From Microbacterium sp. SORGH_AS_1204 (GTDB lineage: Bacteria > Actinomycetota > Actinomycetes > Actinomycetales > Microbacteriaceae), in contig NZ_JAUTBD010000001.1 in NCBI RefSeq assembly GCF_030818935.1, positions 2,170,001-2,234,000 of the forward strand: a DNA stretch of 64,000 nucleotides. Direction: 5' to 3'. Shown here piece after piece: positions 42,046-51,775 of the stretch. Position 1 is the first letter of the stretch; each line of letters begins with the position of its first letter. Position numbers and translations under genes: made by a program. The notes under the pieces were generated by a model. That model was given only the letters and a program-made list of their open reading frames with translations, searched no databases and was not told where the DNA came from.

Positions 42046-43011
42046 ATGCAGCACCCGCCACTCGAACCCTTCACGCACGGCTTCCTCCACCGTCCGCACG
42101 GGGTACGGCTGTACTGGGAGGCCTCGGGCAACCCGGCCGGACGACCGGCGCTATACCTCCACGGCGGCCCGGGCGGAGGGCTCGGGAAGGGCGGCTACCG
42201 TCGCCGCTTCGATCCAGAACTCCACCTCATCGTCGGCCTGGATCAGCGCGGATGCGGGAGGAGCACGCCGTGGGCGTGTGACGACCTCGGAAGCCTCGAG
42301 AACCAGACCACCGCCCACCTGATCGACGACATCGAAGCGCTGCGCCGGCACCTCGGCGTGGATGCGTGGCTCGTGCACGGCGTCTCATGGGGTTCCACGC
42401 TCGCCCTTGCCTATGCGCTGGCCCACCCCCGGCAGGTGTCCGCCATCGTGAACCTGGCCGTGACGACCGGCGGCCGGTGGGAGATCGACTGGATCACCGA
42501 CGGCATCGCTCCGGTCTTCCCCGAAGCGCACGAGCGATTGCGGGAGCCACTGCGGCCGGATGAGCGGACCATCGACGGATACGCGCGTCTGCTGACAGAC
42601 GACGACCCGCGGGTGCGCATCGACGCGGGTGACAGATGGGACGCCTGGGAGGCGACCCACATCTCGCTCGGCCCCCTGTCCACACCAGGCCCCCTCCACG
42701 AGGACGCCCGGCACCGTCTCAACTTCGCAACGCTGGCGACGCACTACTGGGCTCGTGACTGCTTCCTGCCGGGCGAACACGCGGTGCTTCCCCGCGCCCA
42801 CCAACTGGAGGGCATCCCGGGGGTCCTCGTACACGGGCGGCGCGATATCAGCGGGCCCGCCCTCACCGCCTGGCAGCTGCACCGCGCGTGGCCCGGCAGC
42901 CGCCTCGAGATCGTCGAGGAGGATGGGCACGGGGGTCCGCGGAGCGCGGAGCTGGCCGGGGCGGCGATCGACGCTTTCGCGCGCGCCGCCCTCGGGCGCA
43001 GCGCGAGCTGA
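42046..43011 (+). CDS. pip: Prolyl aminopeptidase-like alpha/beta hydrolase
   Basis: 321 residues. The oxyanion-hole loop ALYLHGGPGGGLG, DQRGCGRSTPW and the nucleophile elbow GVSWGSTLALAYA match proline iminopeptidase (S33). The catalytic Asp and His should be in the C-terminal part, near HGRRDISGPALT and EEDGHGGP. Function as an aminopeptidase is the family assignment; other alpha/beta hydrolases share these loops. Confidence 0.87.
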   Translation: MQHPPLEPFTHGFLHRPHGVRLYWEASGNPAGRPALYLHGGPGGGLGKGGYRRRFDPELHLIVGLDQRGCGRSTPWACDDLGSLENQTTAHLIDDIEALRRHLGVDAWLVHGVSWGSTLALAYALAHPRQVSAIVNLAVTTGGRWEIDWITDGIAPVFPEAHERLREPLRPDERTIDGYARLLTDDDPRVRIDAGDRWDAWEATHISLGPLSTPGPLHEDARHRLNFATLATHYWARDCFLPGEHAVLPRAHQLEGIPGVLVHGRRDISGPALTAWQLHRAWPGSRLEIVEEDGHGGPRSAELAGAAIDAFARAALGRSAS

Positions 43012-43402
43012 GAGCGTCTCGCGCACCCGTACTCTGCCCGAGGGGGCGGCTAGCCGGACTCGCAACCGGCCACCGCAGCCGTCGGCCGCCCATTCCATCA
43101 CCCATCGGGATGATGCGGCGGTCGGCGTGCTCTCGCAGGCTCAGCGGGCGTCTACGGGTGCGCGAGGCTCGTCTCGTCCCGCCCCACCGGGGACGCGAAC
43201 GCGAGCGCAAGCGCAACGGGAACGCGAGCGCTACGGGGACCTCAGCGCAAACAGGGACGCGAGCGCAACGCAAGTCGGACGCAAACGCGACCGCGAGCGC
43301 GAGCCGAGCGCGACCGCGAGCCGAACGCAAACGCGAACGCTGGAGCGTGTCGCGCAAGACGTGGCAACTCGCCGCCAGCAGGTGCCCGCCAGTGCGCCGC
43401 CG
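43012..43402. repeat. 391-base spacer with a low-complexity GCGAAC/GCGAGC tract
   Basis: From about 43194 to 43350 the sequence is made of imperfect hexamer-like units (GCGAGC, GCAACG, GCAAAC, GCGACC) with unusually high A content on the plus strand. Translated it gives runs of Arg, Lys and Glu without any start or ribosome site, so I do not call a gene. The first part, 43012-43190, holds nothing I recognise. Confidence 0.6.
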
Positions 43403-44194
43403 TCAGGCCGTCTCGACGTCTTCTGCAAACCAGCGAGCCGCGGAACCGAAGAACACGGGCTCCGCCGTCGCGGTGTCATCGTCGTCGACGACGTCGCAGA
43501 CGACGACCGTCACGTTGTCGCGCGTCCCCGCCTCGAGTGCGAGGGCCACGGCGGACGCCGCCGCCGCGCGCGGATCGTCAGCCTCGGCGATGAGACGGGC
43601 GACATCCGCTTCGGGCACGTAGTCGGTGAGACCGTCACTGCACAGGACCCAGCGGTCACCGACCCGGGGCGGACGCTCCGCCACGGAAACGACGTCGCCC
43701 TCTGCGCCACCCAGTGACGCCGTGATGATGTTGCGTCGGGGGTGCGCCGCCGCCGCCTCGGGCGGGATGATGCCGTGGTCGACGAGCGCCTGGACGTACG
43801 AGTCGTCACGCGTCTCGCGTGAGAACTCGCCGTCGCGCAACAGATAGGCCCGCGAGTCACCCGTGTGCGCGAGGAGCAGGTCACCCGTCGTACTCAGGAA
43901 AATTCCGGTGAACGTCGTAGCCATGCCCTCGAGAGCAGGGTCGCGTTCCACGTGGGCCCGAATGTCCCAGTTCGCCTCGCGGATACGCACGAGAAGACCA
44001 TCGGCGTCGAGACCGCCACCGCGCGTCGCGACGAGACGATGCACAAGGGCCGCCGAAGCGAGATCACCGGACGGACCACCGCCGACGCCGTCCGCGACGG
44101 CCGCACCCCAGGACGCCGCGAAGGCGGCGTCCTGGTTGGTGGGACGGTGGGCGCCGGCATCCGAGACGGCGGCCGTTATCAGCCGAACGGGCAC
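43403..44194 (-). CDS. PP2C-family protein phosphatase
   Basis: 263 residues from GTG (VPVRLITAAVSDAG), starting 5 bases after the ctaF stop. Metal-binding Asp residues are in NQDAAFAA, AAVADGVGG, LAHTGDSRAYL, VLCSDGLTDYV and AGTRDNVTVVVCDV, the standard PPM order. It should dephosphorylate Ser/Thr proteins in the cytosol. In this family, most close members are PstP/Stp-like phosphatases paired with Ser/Thr kinases, but here it follows the cytochrome oxidase genes and no kinase is near. The frame is open further upstream (to 44245), overlapping ctaF, which I rejected. Confidence 0.9.
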   Translation of the reverse strand: MPVRLITAAVSDAGAHRPTNQDAAFAASWGAAVADGVGGGPSGDLASAALVHRLVATRGGGLDADGLLVRIREANWDIRAHVERDPALEGMATTFTGIFLSTTGDLLLAHTGDSRAYLLRDGEFSRETRDDSYVQALVDHGIIPPEAAAAHPRRNIITASLGGAEGDVVSVAERPPRVGDRWVLCSDGLTDYVPEADVARLIAEADDPRAAAASAVALALEAGTRDNVTVVVCDVVDDDDTATAEPVFFGSAARWFAEDVETA

Positions 44195-44198
44195 AGGA

Positions 44199-44615
44199 TC
44201 AGCGCGCGAAGTACCCGCGGTAGTACTCGTACACCCACCCGACAATCGCGACGACGAAGACCGCGAAACCGACGGGGACGAGCCAGCTGCCCACCGCGAG
44301 GCCGATCACAGCGATCGCCGCGGAGGCCGCGAGCACGATCGGCCACCACGACCACGGGCTGAACTCGCCCACCTCGGGGTCGCCGTCGTCGATGTCTGCC
44401 GTCAGGGTGTCTTCGGGCAGTTCACCGCGCTGCGCCTTGAGGACGCGCCCGATGTAGAAGGCGATCATGGTCGACATGAGACCCAGGAACGCCAGGGCAA
44501 CAGTGCCGACCCATTCGACGCCGCCGTGCTGCAGCAGGCTCCAGACGGTGTAGACCGCCGCAATCAGGAACGAGAAGACCGCGAGAATCCACCAGAGGTT
44601 GGTATTGGTACGCAT
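44199..44615 (-). CDS. ctaF: Cytochrome c oxidase subunit IV, actinobacterial type
   Basis: 138 residues from MRTNTNLWWILAVFSFL. Four hydrophobic helices in the pattern of the actinobacterial CtaF subunit: LWWILAVFSFLIAAVYTVWSL, VEWVGTVALAFLGLMSTM, an acidic loop with DIDDGDPEVGEFSPWSWWP, and VPVGFAVFVVAIVGWVYEYY. It has no counterpart in the short COX IV of proteobacteria. It begins 5 bases after the ctaD stop. Confidence 0.94.
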   Translation of the reverse strand: MRTNTNLWWILAVFSFLIAAVYTVWSLLQHGGVEWVGTVALAFLGLMSTMIAFYIGRVLKAQRGELPEDTLTADIDDGDPEVGEFSPWSWWPIVLAASAAIAVIGLAVGSWLVPVGFAVFVVAIVGWVYEYYRGYFAR

Positions 44616-44619
44616 CGTC

Positions 44620-46383
44620 TTACTTGACCTCTCCAGCAGCGGCATCCACGACGGGCGCGTCCGGCGCGTCCTTCGCCGGGCCCACACCGACCGGGATACC
44701 GGCCTCGGGGTGGTTCAGGTCGAACGCGGGGCGCTCGCTACGGATACGCGGGATCGAGGTGAAGTTGTGACGGGGCGGCGGGCACGACGTGGCCCACTCG
44801 AGCGATGCCCCGTAGCCCCACGGGTCGTCCACCGTCACGCGCGGCGCCTTGCGAGCAGTGATCCACACGTTGAGGAGGAACGGGATCATCGAAGCGCCGA
44901 GGATCATCGAGCCCACCGTCGACAGCTGGTTCTCCCACGTCCACCCATCAGCCGCGGCGTAGTCGGCGTAGCGGCGGACCATGCCGTCGACGCCGAGCCA
45001 GTGCTGGATGAGGAAGGTCATGTGGAAGCCGATGAACAGCATCCAGAAGTGCACCATGCCGAGGCGCTCGTTGAGCATCTTGCCGGTCCACTTCGGCCAC
45101 CAGAAGTAGAAGCCGGCGAACATCGCGAACACAACGGTGCCGAAGACCACGTAGTGGAAGTGCGCGACCACGAAGTACGAGTCGGAGAGGTGGAAGTCCA
45201 GCGGCGGCGAAGCCAGGATCACGCCGGTCAGACCACCGAACACGAACGACACGAGGAAGCCGAGCGCGAACACCATCGGTGTCTCGAACGTGACCGAGCC
45301 CCGCCACAGGGTTCCGATCCAGTTGAAGATCTTCACACCGGTCGGCACCGCGATCAGCATCGTCATGAGCGCGAAGAACGGAAGCAGCACACCGCCCGTG
45401 ACGTACATGTGGTGCGCCCACACAGCCACCGACAGGGCGGCGATCGCGATCGTCGCGTACACGAGCGTCTTGTAGCCGAAGATCGGCTTGCGGCTGAACA
45501 CCGGGAAGATCTCGGACACGATGCCGAAGAACGGCAGCGCGATGATGTACACCTCGGGGTGGCCGAAGAACCAGAACAGGTGCTGCCAGAGCAGAACTCC
45601 ACCGTTCTCGGGGCTGTAGATGTGCGAGCCCAGCACGCGGTCGGCGGCGGCGGCGAAAATGGCCGCAGCGAGAACCGGGAACGCGAGCAGGATCAGGATG
45701 CTCGTGATGAGCGTGTTCCACGAGAAGATCGGCATGCGCCACATCGTCATACCGGGGGCGCGCATGGTCAGCACCGTGGTGATGAAGTTCACCGCGCCGA
45801 GGATCGTGCCGAAACCGCTGATGCCGAGACCGAGCATCCAGAGGTTCCCGCCGACGCCCGGGGAGAAGCTCGCGTTGGCGAGCGGCTGATAGGCGAACCA
45901 TCCGAAGCCGGCCGCACCCTGCGGGGTGAGGAAGCCCGACACGGCGATGGTGGAGCCGAAGAGGAAGAGCCAGAAGGCGAATGCGTTCAGACGCGGGAAC
46001 GCCACATCGGGCGCACCGATCTGCAACGGCAGCAGCGCGTTGGCGAAGCCTGCGAACAACGGCGTCGCGAACATGAGGAGCATGACCGTGCCGTGCATGG
46101 TGAAGAGCTGGTTGTACTGCTCTTTGGTCGGGATGATCTGCATGCCGGGCTCGAACAGCTCAGCGCGGATGATCAGTGCCATCACGCCACCGAGCATGAA
46201 GAACATGACGGAGGCGATCAGGTACATGTACCCGATGGTCTTGTGGTCGGTGGACGTGATCCACTTGACGACCAGGTTGCCCTTCTGCTCGACACGCGTG
46301 GTGCTGAGCAGCGCGGCTTGACGCGGCGGGAGAGTCGTCGGGCGCGAAGGGCCCGTCCCCTGGAGCGGAAGCGTCGTGGCCAT
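44620..46383 (-). CDS. ctaD: Cytochrome c oxidase subunit I
   Basis: 587 residues from MATTLPLQG; a GTG two codons earlier is possible. Twelve helices carrying haem a, a3 and CuB. The CuB/a3 motif is [14 protein letters not shown] near residue 265, HHMYVTGG follows, and the haem ligand region [15 protein letters not shown] is near 400. It is the catalytic subunit of the aa3 oxidase that reduces oxygen and pumps protons. Its ATG lies 2 bases after the ctaC stop. Confidence 0.98.
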   Translation of the reverse strand: MATTLPLQGTGPSRPTTLPPRQAALLSTTRVEQKGNLVVKWITSTDHKTIGYMYLIASVMFFMLGGVMALIIRAELFEPGMQIIPTKEQYNQLFTMHGTVMLLMFATPLFAGFANALLPLQIGAPDVAFPRLNAFAFWLFLFGSTIAVSGFLTPQGAAGFGWFAYQPLANASFSPGVGGNLWMLGLGISGFGTILGAVNFITTVLTMRAPGMTMWRMPIFSWNTLITSILILLAFPVLAAAIFAAAADRVLGSHIYSPENGGVLLWQHLFWFFGHPEVYIIALPFFGIVSEIFPVFSRKPIFGYKTLVYATIAIAALSVAVWAHHMYVTGGVLLPFFALMTMLIAVPTGVKIFNWIGTLWRGSVTFETPMVFALGFLVSFVFGGLTGVILASPPLDFHLSDSYFVVAHFHYVVFGTVVFAMFAGFYFWWPKWTGKMLNERLGMVHFWMLFIGFHMTFLIQHWLGVDGMVRRYADYAAADGWTWENQLSTVGSMILGASMIPFLLNVWITARKAPRVTVDDPWGYGASLEWATSCPPPRHNFTSIPRIRSERPAFDLNHPEAGIPVGVGPAKDAPDAPVVDAAAGEVK

Positions 46384-46385
46384 GA

Positions 46386-47267
46386 TCACTCGTTCCCTTC
46401 GGTACCGGTCGTCGTCAGGTTCTGCAGACGCGACAGGTCGCTGATGTCACCCACGTCGCCGGCACGGCGCAGGGAGTCGAGGTAGTCCTCGTACTCGGCC
46501 TCGCTGACGACCTTGACGTTGAAGAGCATGGCGGAGTGGTACTCACCGCACAGCTCGGCGCATTTGCCTTCGTACGTGCCCTCACGGGTGGGCGTGAACG
46601 ACCACTCGTTGTCGCGGCCGATGTACATGTCTTTCTTGTACAGGAAGTCGATGATCCAGAACGAGTGGATGACGTCGCGCGAGCGGAGGTCGATCTTGAC
46701 CGTCTTGTTCACCGGCAGGTAGAGGGTGGGCACGTCGTCGAGGTCGTACCCGTCGGAGGTCGCGATCGCCTGCACGCCCATGGAGTACACGGCGTCGGAG
46801 TTGTCTTCTTCTTCGCCGTTGTACTGGAAGTCCCACGCCCACTGCTTGCCGTAGGCCGTGATGGACACGTCGGGGTCGTCGTACTGCGTCTCGAGCGTGT
46901 TCTGGTCGCGCGCCGTGAAAGCGAAGAAGCCGACGACCAGGATCAGCGGGACGATCGTGTAGAAGATCTCGACCGGCATGTTGTAACGCAACTGCACCGG
47001 GAGGCCCGACTGGCCCTTACGACGGCGGTAGGCGATGACCGACCACAGCATCAGACCCCAGGTGATGACACCCACGGCCAGGAGCACGATCCACGAGTTG
47101 ACCCACAGGCCGGCGACCATGTCGGTGTGGTTCGTCGCGGGCGTGCCGTCATCGACGAAGCCGGGCAGGAATCCGTGCAGCTGGGTCGTGGTGCAGCCCG
47201 AGAGGAGTGCGACGGACGCGATCCCGAGAGGGAGCGCTGCCCAGCGAAGGCGACGTTTGGAGGGCAC
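46386..47267 (-). CDS. ctaC: Cytochrome c oxidase subunit II
   Basis: 293 residues from GTG. A lipobox LLSGC shows it is a lipoprotein; two transmembrane helices follow ([17 protein letters not shown] and [16 protein letters not shown]), then the periplasmic CuA domain with [14 protein letters not shown] and the copper ligands [12 protein letters not shown]. It accepts electrons from QcrC. It is first of the ctaC-ctaD-ctaF run. Confidence 0.98.
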   Translation of the reverse strand: MPSKRRLRWAALPLGIASVALLSGCTTTQLHGFLPGFVDDGTPATNHTDMVAGLWVNSWIVLLAVGVITWGLMLWSVIAYRRRKGQSGLPVQLRYNMPVEIFYTIVPLILVVGFFAFTARDQNTLETQYDDPDVSITAYGKQWAWDFQYNGEEEDNSDAVYSMGVQAIATSDGYDLDDVPTLYLPVNKTVKIDLRSRDVIHSFWIIDFLYKKDMYIGRDNEWSFTPTREGTYEGKCAELCGEYHSAMLFNVKVVSEAEYEDYLDSLRRAGDVGDISDLSRLQNLTTTGTEGNE

Positions 47268-47355
47268 AATGCACCTTTCCGGGTCGTGGATGAAGCTTTG
47301 ACAGTCTACGGCAACCTCTCACGGTTCTCAGGCCATTCGTCCAGTGCCGAGACAT

Positions 47356-47404
47356 CGAGAACCCCCGGTTTCCGCGGTGTGATCCGTGGTCCCGGGGGTT
47401 CTCG
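47356..47404 (-). terminator. Terminator of erpA
   Basis: CGAGAACCCCCGG (47356-47368) and CCGGGGGTTCTCG (47392-47404) form a perfect 13-base stem, enclosing a second small hairpin (CCGCGG ... CCGTGG). It lies 30 bases past the erpA stop. Confidence 0.8.
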
Positions 47405-47433
47405 AAAGCGGCGCCGTCGAGCGGCGGCTGAGC

Positions 47434-47799
47434 TCAGTGGAAGCTGTCGCCGCAGGCGCAGGAGCCCTGCGCGTTGGGGTTGTCGATCGTGAAGCCCTGC
47501 TCCGAGATCGTGTCTTTGAAGTCGATGCTCGCGCCGTCGAGGTACGGCACGCTCATGTCGTCGACGATGACCTCGACGCCGTCGAAGTCGACGACCTTGT
47601 CGCCGTCGAGGTAGCGCTCGTCGAAGTAGAGCTGATAGATGAGTCCGGAGCAGCCGCCGGGCTGCACGGCCACGCGCAGGCGCAGGTCGTCGCGACCCTC
47701 CTGCGAGAGCAGGCTCTTCACCTTGTCGGAGGCGGCGGCGGTCAGGCCCACGCCGTGCTCGCGGGTCTCGGCGGAGGACGACAGAGTGGTGTCGGTCAT
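47434..47799 (-). CDS. erpA: Iron-sulfur cluster insertion protein
   Basis: 121 residues, A-type carrier that hands 4Fe-4S clusters to apoproteins. The three cluster cysteines are in VQPGGCSGLIYQ and GSCACGDSF. Spacing and length match ErpA of actinobacteria. It stands alone between ctaC and the M20 gene, with its own terminator; a role in maturing respiratory enzymes of the neighbouring operons is reasonable but inferred. Confidence 0.93.
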   Translation of the reverse strand: MTDTTLSSSAETREHGVGLTAAASDKVKSLLSQEGRDDLRLRVAVQPGGCSGLIYQLYFDERYLDGDKVVDFDGVEVIVDDMSVPYLDGASIDFKDTISEQGFTIDNPNAQGSCACGDSFH

Positions 47800-47870
47800 G
47801 GCGATGCCCTTCGGGTTGATCGGTCGCGGGGACGAGTCGAGTCTACGCCGATCCCGCCCCCGTGGCCCCG

Positions 47871-49265
47871 TCAGATGGTGCGCTGATTCAGCCGCGCCAG
47901 AAGCAGTGCTTCCGAGACCAGGGCGTTGCGGAACGTCTCGAGGTGCAGGGACTCGTTCGGGCTGTGCGCCCGGGCGTGCGGGTCTTCGACCCCCGTCACG
48001 AGGATCTGCGCCGCCGGGAACTCGCGCACGAGGTCGGAGATGAAGGGGATCGAGCCGCCGATCCCGACGTCGACGGAATCGACGCCGTAACCCTCGGCGA
48101 ACGCCGCGCGCGCCTCGCCGACGGCCCAGCCGCTCGTGTCGACGAGGAACGAGTCACCGCAGTCGATGTCGCTGAACTCCAGGTGGGCGCCGAACGGCGC
48201 GTGCGCGCGGAGGTGCTTCTCGATCGCGGCGAACGCCTCCTCGGCATCCTGACCGGGAGCGACGCGCGCGCTGATGACGACGCTGGTCGCGGGGGCGAGG
48301 GTGTTGGATGCCGACGCGACGGGGGTGGCATCCCACCCGGTGATCGTGACCGACGGCTTGTTCCAGATGCGGCTGAGGATGGAGTCGCGCCCGATCGGGC
48401 GGACACCCTCGAGGAGCCCCGACTCTGCTCGAAGTGTGGCTTCGTCGTAGGCGGGCGTCTCGGCGTCACGCACGGCGAGGCCCTCGACAGCGACCGCGCC
48501 GTCGTCGTCCCACAGGGTCGCGAGCAGTTTGACCGTGGCGAGCATGGCATCCGGAACCGCGCCGCCCATCATGCCGGAGTGCGACGCGTGCGCCAGGGTG
48601 CGCACCGTCAGGGTGAAGCGGGCATTACCGCGAAGCGACACGGTCAGACCGGGAGTGCGCTCGTCCCAGTTGCCGGAGTCGGCCACGACGATGACGTCGG
48701 AGCGGAGCACATCGGCGTTGTCGGCGAGGAACTGCGCGAACGAGCGGGAGCCGTACTCCTCCTCCCCCTCGATGAAGACGGCGAGCCCCAGGTCGAGGTC
48801 GTCGCCGAGCACCTCGGCGACGGCGCGGATCGCCCCGACGTGGGCCATGATCCCGGCTTTGTCGTCGGCGGCACCGCGTCCGTAGAGGCGACCGTCGCGC
48901 ACGGTGGGCTGGAACGGTGGGGAATCCCACAGTTGCTCGTCACCGGGCGGCTGCACATCGTGGTGCGCGTACAGCAGAACGGTGGGCCGTCCGTTGCGTG
49001 CGGCGCGCGAAGCGAGCACGGCGGGCTGCCCCATCTCGTCGGTGCCGGGGATCGCGGCCCGCGCGACCTTCACGGTGTCGAAGACGCCCGTGCCCTCGAG
49101 AAGGGCCGCGACGGCGTCGGCGCTCCTCACCAGGGCGGACTGGTCGAAGGCGGGCCACGCGATCGAGGGGATGCGAACGAGCGAGCCGAGATCGGCGAGG
49201 GCTGCGGCGATGCCGGCGTCCGCTGCTTTTTGCACAGCGTCCTGCCGGGACAGGTCGAGGGTCAT
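47871..49265 (-). CDS. M20-family metallodipeptidase
   Basis: 464 residues from MTLDLSRQDAV. The two-zinc site is built by YAHHDVQPPG, GRGAADDKAG and VFIEGEEEYGS (Glu base), with later residues DSGNWDERTP and the distal His in RAHSPNESLH. The dimerisation domain sits between residues ~190 and 300. Homologues hydrolyse dipeptides such as beta-Ala-His or Cys-Gly, and some act on mycothiol-related peptides; no specificity can be read here. Confidence 0.92.
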   Translation of the reverse strand: MTLDLSRQDAVQKAADAGIAAALADLGSLVRIPSIAWPAFDQSALVRSADAVAALLEGTGVFDTVKVARAAIPGTDEMGQPAVLASRAARNGRPTVLLYAHHDVQPPGDEQLWDSPPFQPTVRDGRLYGRGAADDKAGIMAHVGAIRAVAEVLGDDLDLGLAVFIEGEEEYGSRSFAQFLADNADVLRSDVIVVADSGNWDERTPGLTVSLRGNARFTLTVRTLAHASHSGMMGGAVPDAMLATVKLLATLWDDDGAVAVEGLAVRDAETPAYDEATLRAESGLLEGVRPIGRDSILSRIWNKPSVTITGWDATPVASASNTLAPATSVVISARVAPGQDAEEAFAAIEKHLRAHAPFGAHLEFSDIDCGDSFLVDTSGWAVGEARAAFAEGYGVDSVDVGIGGSIPFISDLVREFPAAQILVTGVEDPHARAHSPNESLHLETFRNALVSEALLLARLNQRTI

Positions 49266-49310
49266 GCGGGTAATCTTAAATCTCCCGATCAGCGAACTTC
49301 CGAGGTCTCC

Positions 49311-49883
49311 GTGGCAAAGTCTCCCGCCCCCGCTCCCAACGACACCCCCGTCGACCCGACGGAGATCGGTACGGGCAAGGGGCGTGCGACCCCGTCGCGC
49401 GCCGAGCAGGAGGCCGCGCGCAAGCGCCCACTCGTTCCCGACACCAAGGAGGCGAAGGCTCGCGCCCGTGCCGAGCTGGCCGCGCAGCGCGAGAAGGCCC
49501 GCATCGGAATGGCCGCCGGTGAGGAGCGCTACCTGCCGGTGCGTGACCGCGGGCCGCAGCGCCGCTTCGCGCGCGATTTCGTGGATGCCGGATGGCACCT
49601 CGGCGAGGGCGTCATGCCGTTCATGGTGCTCGTCATCGTCGCGACCCTGATTCCCATGTCGATCTTCCAGTACTGGTCGTTCGTGGCGCTGTGGATCTTC
49701 ATCCTGTTCGTCGTCGGCGACATGATCATCACCTCCATCCGCGTCAAGAAGGCCGCGAAGGAGAAGTTCGGCGAGAGCAAGCTCGAGAAGGGCCTCGGCT
49801 GGTACGCGGCGATGCGCACCGTGCAGATGCGCTTCATGCGTCTGCCCAAGGCTCAGGTCAAGCGCGGGCAGTACCCGGTCTGA
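49311..49883 (+). CDS. DUF3043 membrane protein
   Basis: 190 residues from GTG. A long charged N-terminus (about 90 residues with PTEIGTGKGRATPSRAEQ and EAKARARAELAAQREKAR) precedes two close hydrophobic helices (VMPFMVLVIVATLIPMSIF and FVALWIFILFVVGDMIITS) and a basic C-terminal helix. This matches DUF3043, a conserved actinobacterial membrane family without known function. Divergent from the M20 gene, with 45 bases between starts. Confidence 0.9.
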   Translation: MAKSPAPAPNDTPVDPTEIGTGKGRATPSRAEQEAARKRPLVPDTKEAKARARAELAAQREKARIGMAAGEERYLPVRDRGPQRRFARDFVDAGWHLGEGVMPFMVLVIVATLIPMSIFQYWSFVALWIFILFVVGDMIITSIRVKKAAKEKFGESKLEKGLGWYAAMRTVQMRFMRLPKAQVKRGQYPV

Positions 49884-49904
49884 TCAGCCCCTCGGATCAG
49901 CCGG

Positions 49905-49930
49905 AACGGCGCGCCTTCGGGTGCGCCGTT
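49905..49930 (+). terminator. Terminator of the DUF3043 gene
   Basis: AACGGCGC and GCGCCGTT pair across a ten-base loop containing TTCGGG, followed by TCTGTTCT. Confidence 0.7.
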
Positions 49931-50241
49931 TCTGTTCTCCCCGCCGGTCGGCCCGGTGGGAACCGGAGCACCGAGAAGTCGGACGCGGCGCGCGAGTCGA
50001 GTCAGCGCGGGGCGCGTCAGCGTGCGCCGGGTGGGCCGCGAGTGTGGGGCACGCGCGCAAGGCGGGTCGCGCGTGTGGGGCAAGCGCGCGGGGCGAGCCA
50101 GCACGCGCGCGACGCGTCATCACGCGCGCGGCGCGTCAGCGCCCGCCGCAACGGCGACTGCGGGGCGAGTCAACACGAGCGCGGCGCGTCATCACGCGCC
50201 GCAACGTCGACTGCGGGGCGGGTCAGCGGGCGTGAGGCGGG
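49931..50241. repeat. Spacer rich in GCGCGC with short direct repeats
   Basis: GCGCGTCA and CGCGTCATCACGCG recur (near 50113 and 50187), and GCAACGNCGACTGCGGGG occurs at 50147 and 50201. Stretches of alternating CG and GC dominate. No start with a ribosome site, and no terminator beyond the one described, was seen in this 311-base spacer. Confidence 0.6.
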
Positions 50242-51267
50242 TCAGCGGGTGCGCGCGAGGCCGCGGTTGATCTGTCGCGCCCAGAGTGGACCGCGGTACA
50301 GGAAGCCCGTGTAGCCCTGCACCAGCGTGGCGCCCGCCGCGAGACGCTCGCGCACGTCGTCGGCGGTCTCCACTCCCCCGGCGGAGATCACGACGAAATC
50401 CGTCGGCACGGCCTCACGGACGAGTCGCAGGACCTCGGCCGCACGCACCTTCAAAGGCGCACCGGACAGACCGCCCACCCCCGCGGCTTCGACCGTCGCG
50501 GCATCCGTTCGAAGCCCGGAGCGTTCGATCGTGGTGTTGGTCGCGATGATCCCCGAAAGACCGGCGTCGACGGCGAGGCGGGCGATGTCCTGCACCTCGG
50601 CGTCGTCGAGGTCGGGCGCGATCTTGACGAGCAGCGGGGTCTCGCCCGCGGCATCCCGCACCGCCGTCAGCAGCGGACGCAGCGTCTCGACCGCCTGCAG
50701 CCCGCGCAGACCGGGGGTGTTCGGTGACGAGACGTTCACCACCAGGTAGTCGGCGAGAGGCGCGAGCAGCTTCGCGCTGCGCACGTAGTCGGTCGTGGCG
50801 TCTTCGACGGCGACGACGCGACTCTTGCCGATGTTGACGCCGATCACCGGACGCGTCCGCGAGCGACGAAGGCGGCGGAGCTTGGCCGCGGCCGCTGCCG
50901 CGCCGTCGTTGTTGAAGCCCATCCGGTTGATGACGGCGCGGTCGGCCACCAGGCGGAACAGGCGCGGCTTGGGATTGCCCGGCTGCGGCAGAGCCGTCAC
51001 GGTGCCCACTTCGACATGACCGAAGCCGAGGGCCCCCAGGCCCCGCCCCATCGTGACGTTCTTGTCGAACCCCGCGGCGACGCCGAACGGCGACGGGAAG
51101 TCGAGCCCGAGAGCGTGCACGCGCTGGTCGGGCGTCGGCGCCGTGAACCGCCGAACGAGGGATGCCACCGGCTCGACGCCCGCGGCGCGGATGACGAGCG
51201 CGCCGAGGTGGTGCGCGAACTCGGGATCGAAGCGGGTGAGAACCGTGCGGAAGAGAAGGGGATACAT
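50242..51267 (-). CDS. pyrD: Dihydroorotate dehydrogenase (quinone), class 2
   Basis: 341 residues from MYPLLFRTVL; a GTG one codon upstream is possible. PyrD2 oxidises dihydroorotate to orotate in pyrimidine synthesis, passing electrons to the quinone pool at the membrane. FMN-binding and catalytic segments: GVAAGFDKNVTMG, VEVGTVTALPQPGNPKPR, RMGFNNDGAA, NVSSPNTPG (catalytic Ser) and ATNTTIERSG. A hydrophobic N-terminal segment fits membrane association. TAGCCT lies seven bases before the ATG. Confidence 0.95.
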   Translation of the reverse strand: MYPLLFRTVLTRFDPEFAHHLGALVIRAAGVEPVASLVRRFTAPTPDQRVHALGLDFPSPFGVAAGFDKNVTMGRGLGALGFGHVEVGTVTALPQPGNPKPRLFRLVADRAVINRMGFNNDGAAAAAAKLRRLRRSRTRPVIGVNIGKSRVVAVEDATTDYVRSAKLLAPLADYLVVNVSSPNTPGLRGLQAVETLRPLLTAVRDAAGETPLLVKIAPDLDDAEVQDIARLAVDAGLSGIIATNTTIERSGLRTDAATVEAAGVGGLSGAPLKVRAAEVLRLVREAVPTDFVVISAGGVETADDVRERLAAGATLVQGYTGFLYRGPLWARQINRGLARTR

Positions 51268-51272
51268 CACCG

Positions 51273-51773
51273 TCAGGCTACTGGACGCCCGTCGACCTCG
51301 TCGTTCATGGGGGCGGCGCCGCGAGCGGCGTGATCGGCGCGCAACTGCGCGATGGCCGCGTCGAAATCGTCGAGCGAGTCGAAGGCCTGGTAGACGCTCG
51401 CGAATCGGAGGTACGCGACCTCGTCGAGATCGCGCAGCGGACCGAGGATCGACAGCCCGATCTCGTTCGCCTCGATCTGCGACGACCCGGTCTGCCGGAT
51501 CGCCTCCTCCACCCGCTGGGCGAGCACCGCGAGATCGGCGTCGGTGACCGGCCGACCCTGACAGGCCTTGCGCACGCCCGACATGACCTTCTCACGACTG
51601 AACGGCTCGACCACGCCGGAGCGCTTGATCACGTTCAGGCTCGCGGTCTCGACCGTCGAGAAACGACCACCGCACTTCGGGCATTGCCGGCGACGGCGGA
51701 TGCTGAGCCCGTCGTCGCTCGTGCGCGAGTCGATGACGCGGGAGTCCGGGTTTCGGCAGAACGGGCAGTGCAC
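51273..51773 (-). CDS. nrdR: Ribonucleotide reductase repressor
   Basis: 166 residues. The N-terminal zinc ribbon [15 protein letters not shown] and [12 protein letters not shown] is followed by an ATP-cone domain ([19 protein letters not shown]). NrdR represses ribonucleotide reductase operons according to the dATP/ATP ratio. The gene starts 2 bases after the hisD stop and its stop is 5 bases from pyrD, so hisD-nrdR-pyrD form one compact unit. Confidence 0.96.
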   Translation of the reverse strand: MHCPFCRNPDSRVIDSRTSDDGLSIRRRRQCPKCGGRFSTVETASLNVIKRSGVVEPFSREKVMSGVRKACQGRPVTDADLAVLAQRVEEAIRQTGSSQIEANEIGLSILGPLRDLDEVAYLRFASVYQAFDSLDDFDAAIAQLRADHAARGAAPMNDEVDGRPVA

Positions 51774-51775
51774 GA

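Noticed and set aside
43190..43350. Coding sequence for an Arg/Glu/Lys-rich protein.
   Set aside because: The apparent peptide reflects hexamer-like DNA repeats; no start or ribosome site, and no similarity pattern.
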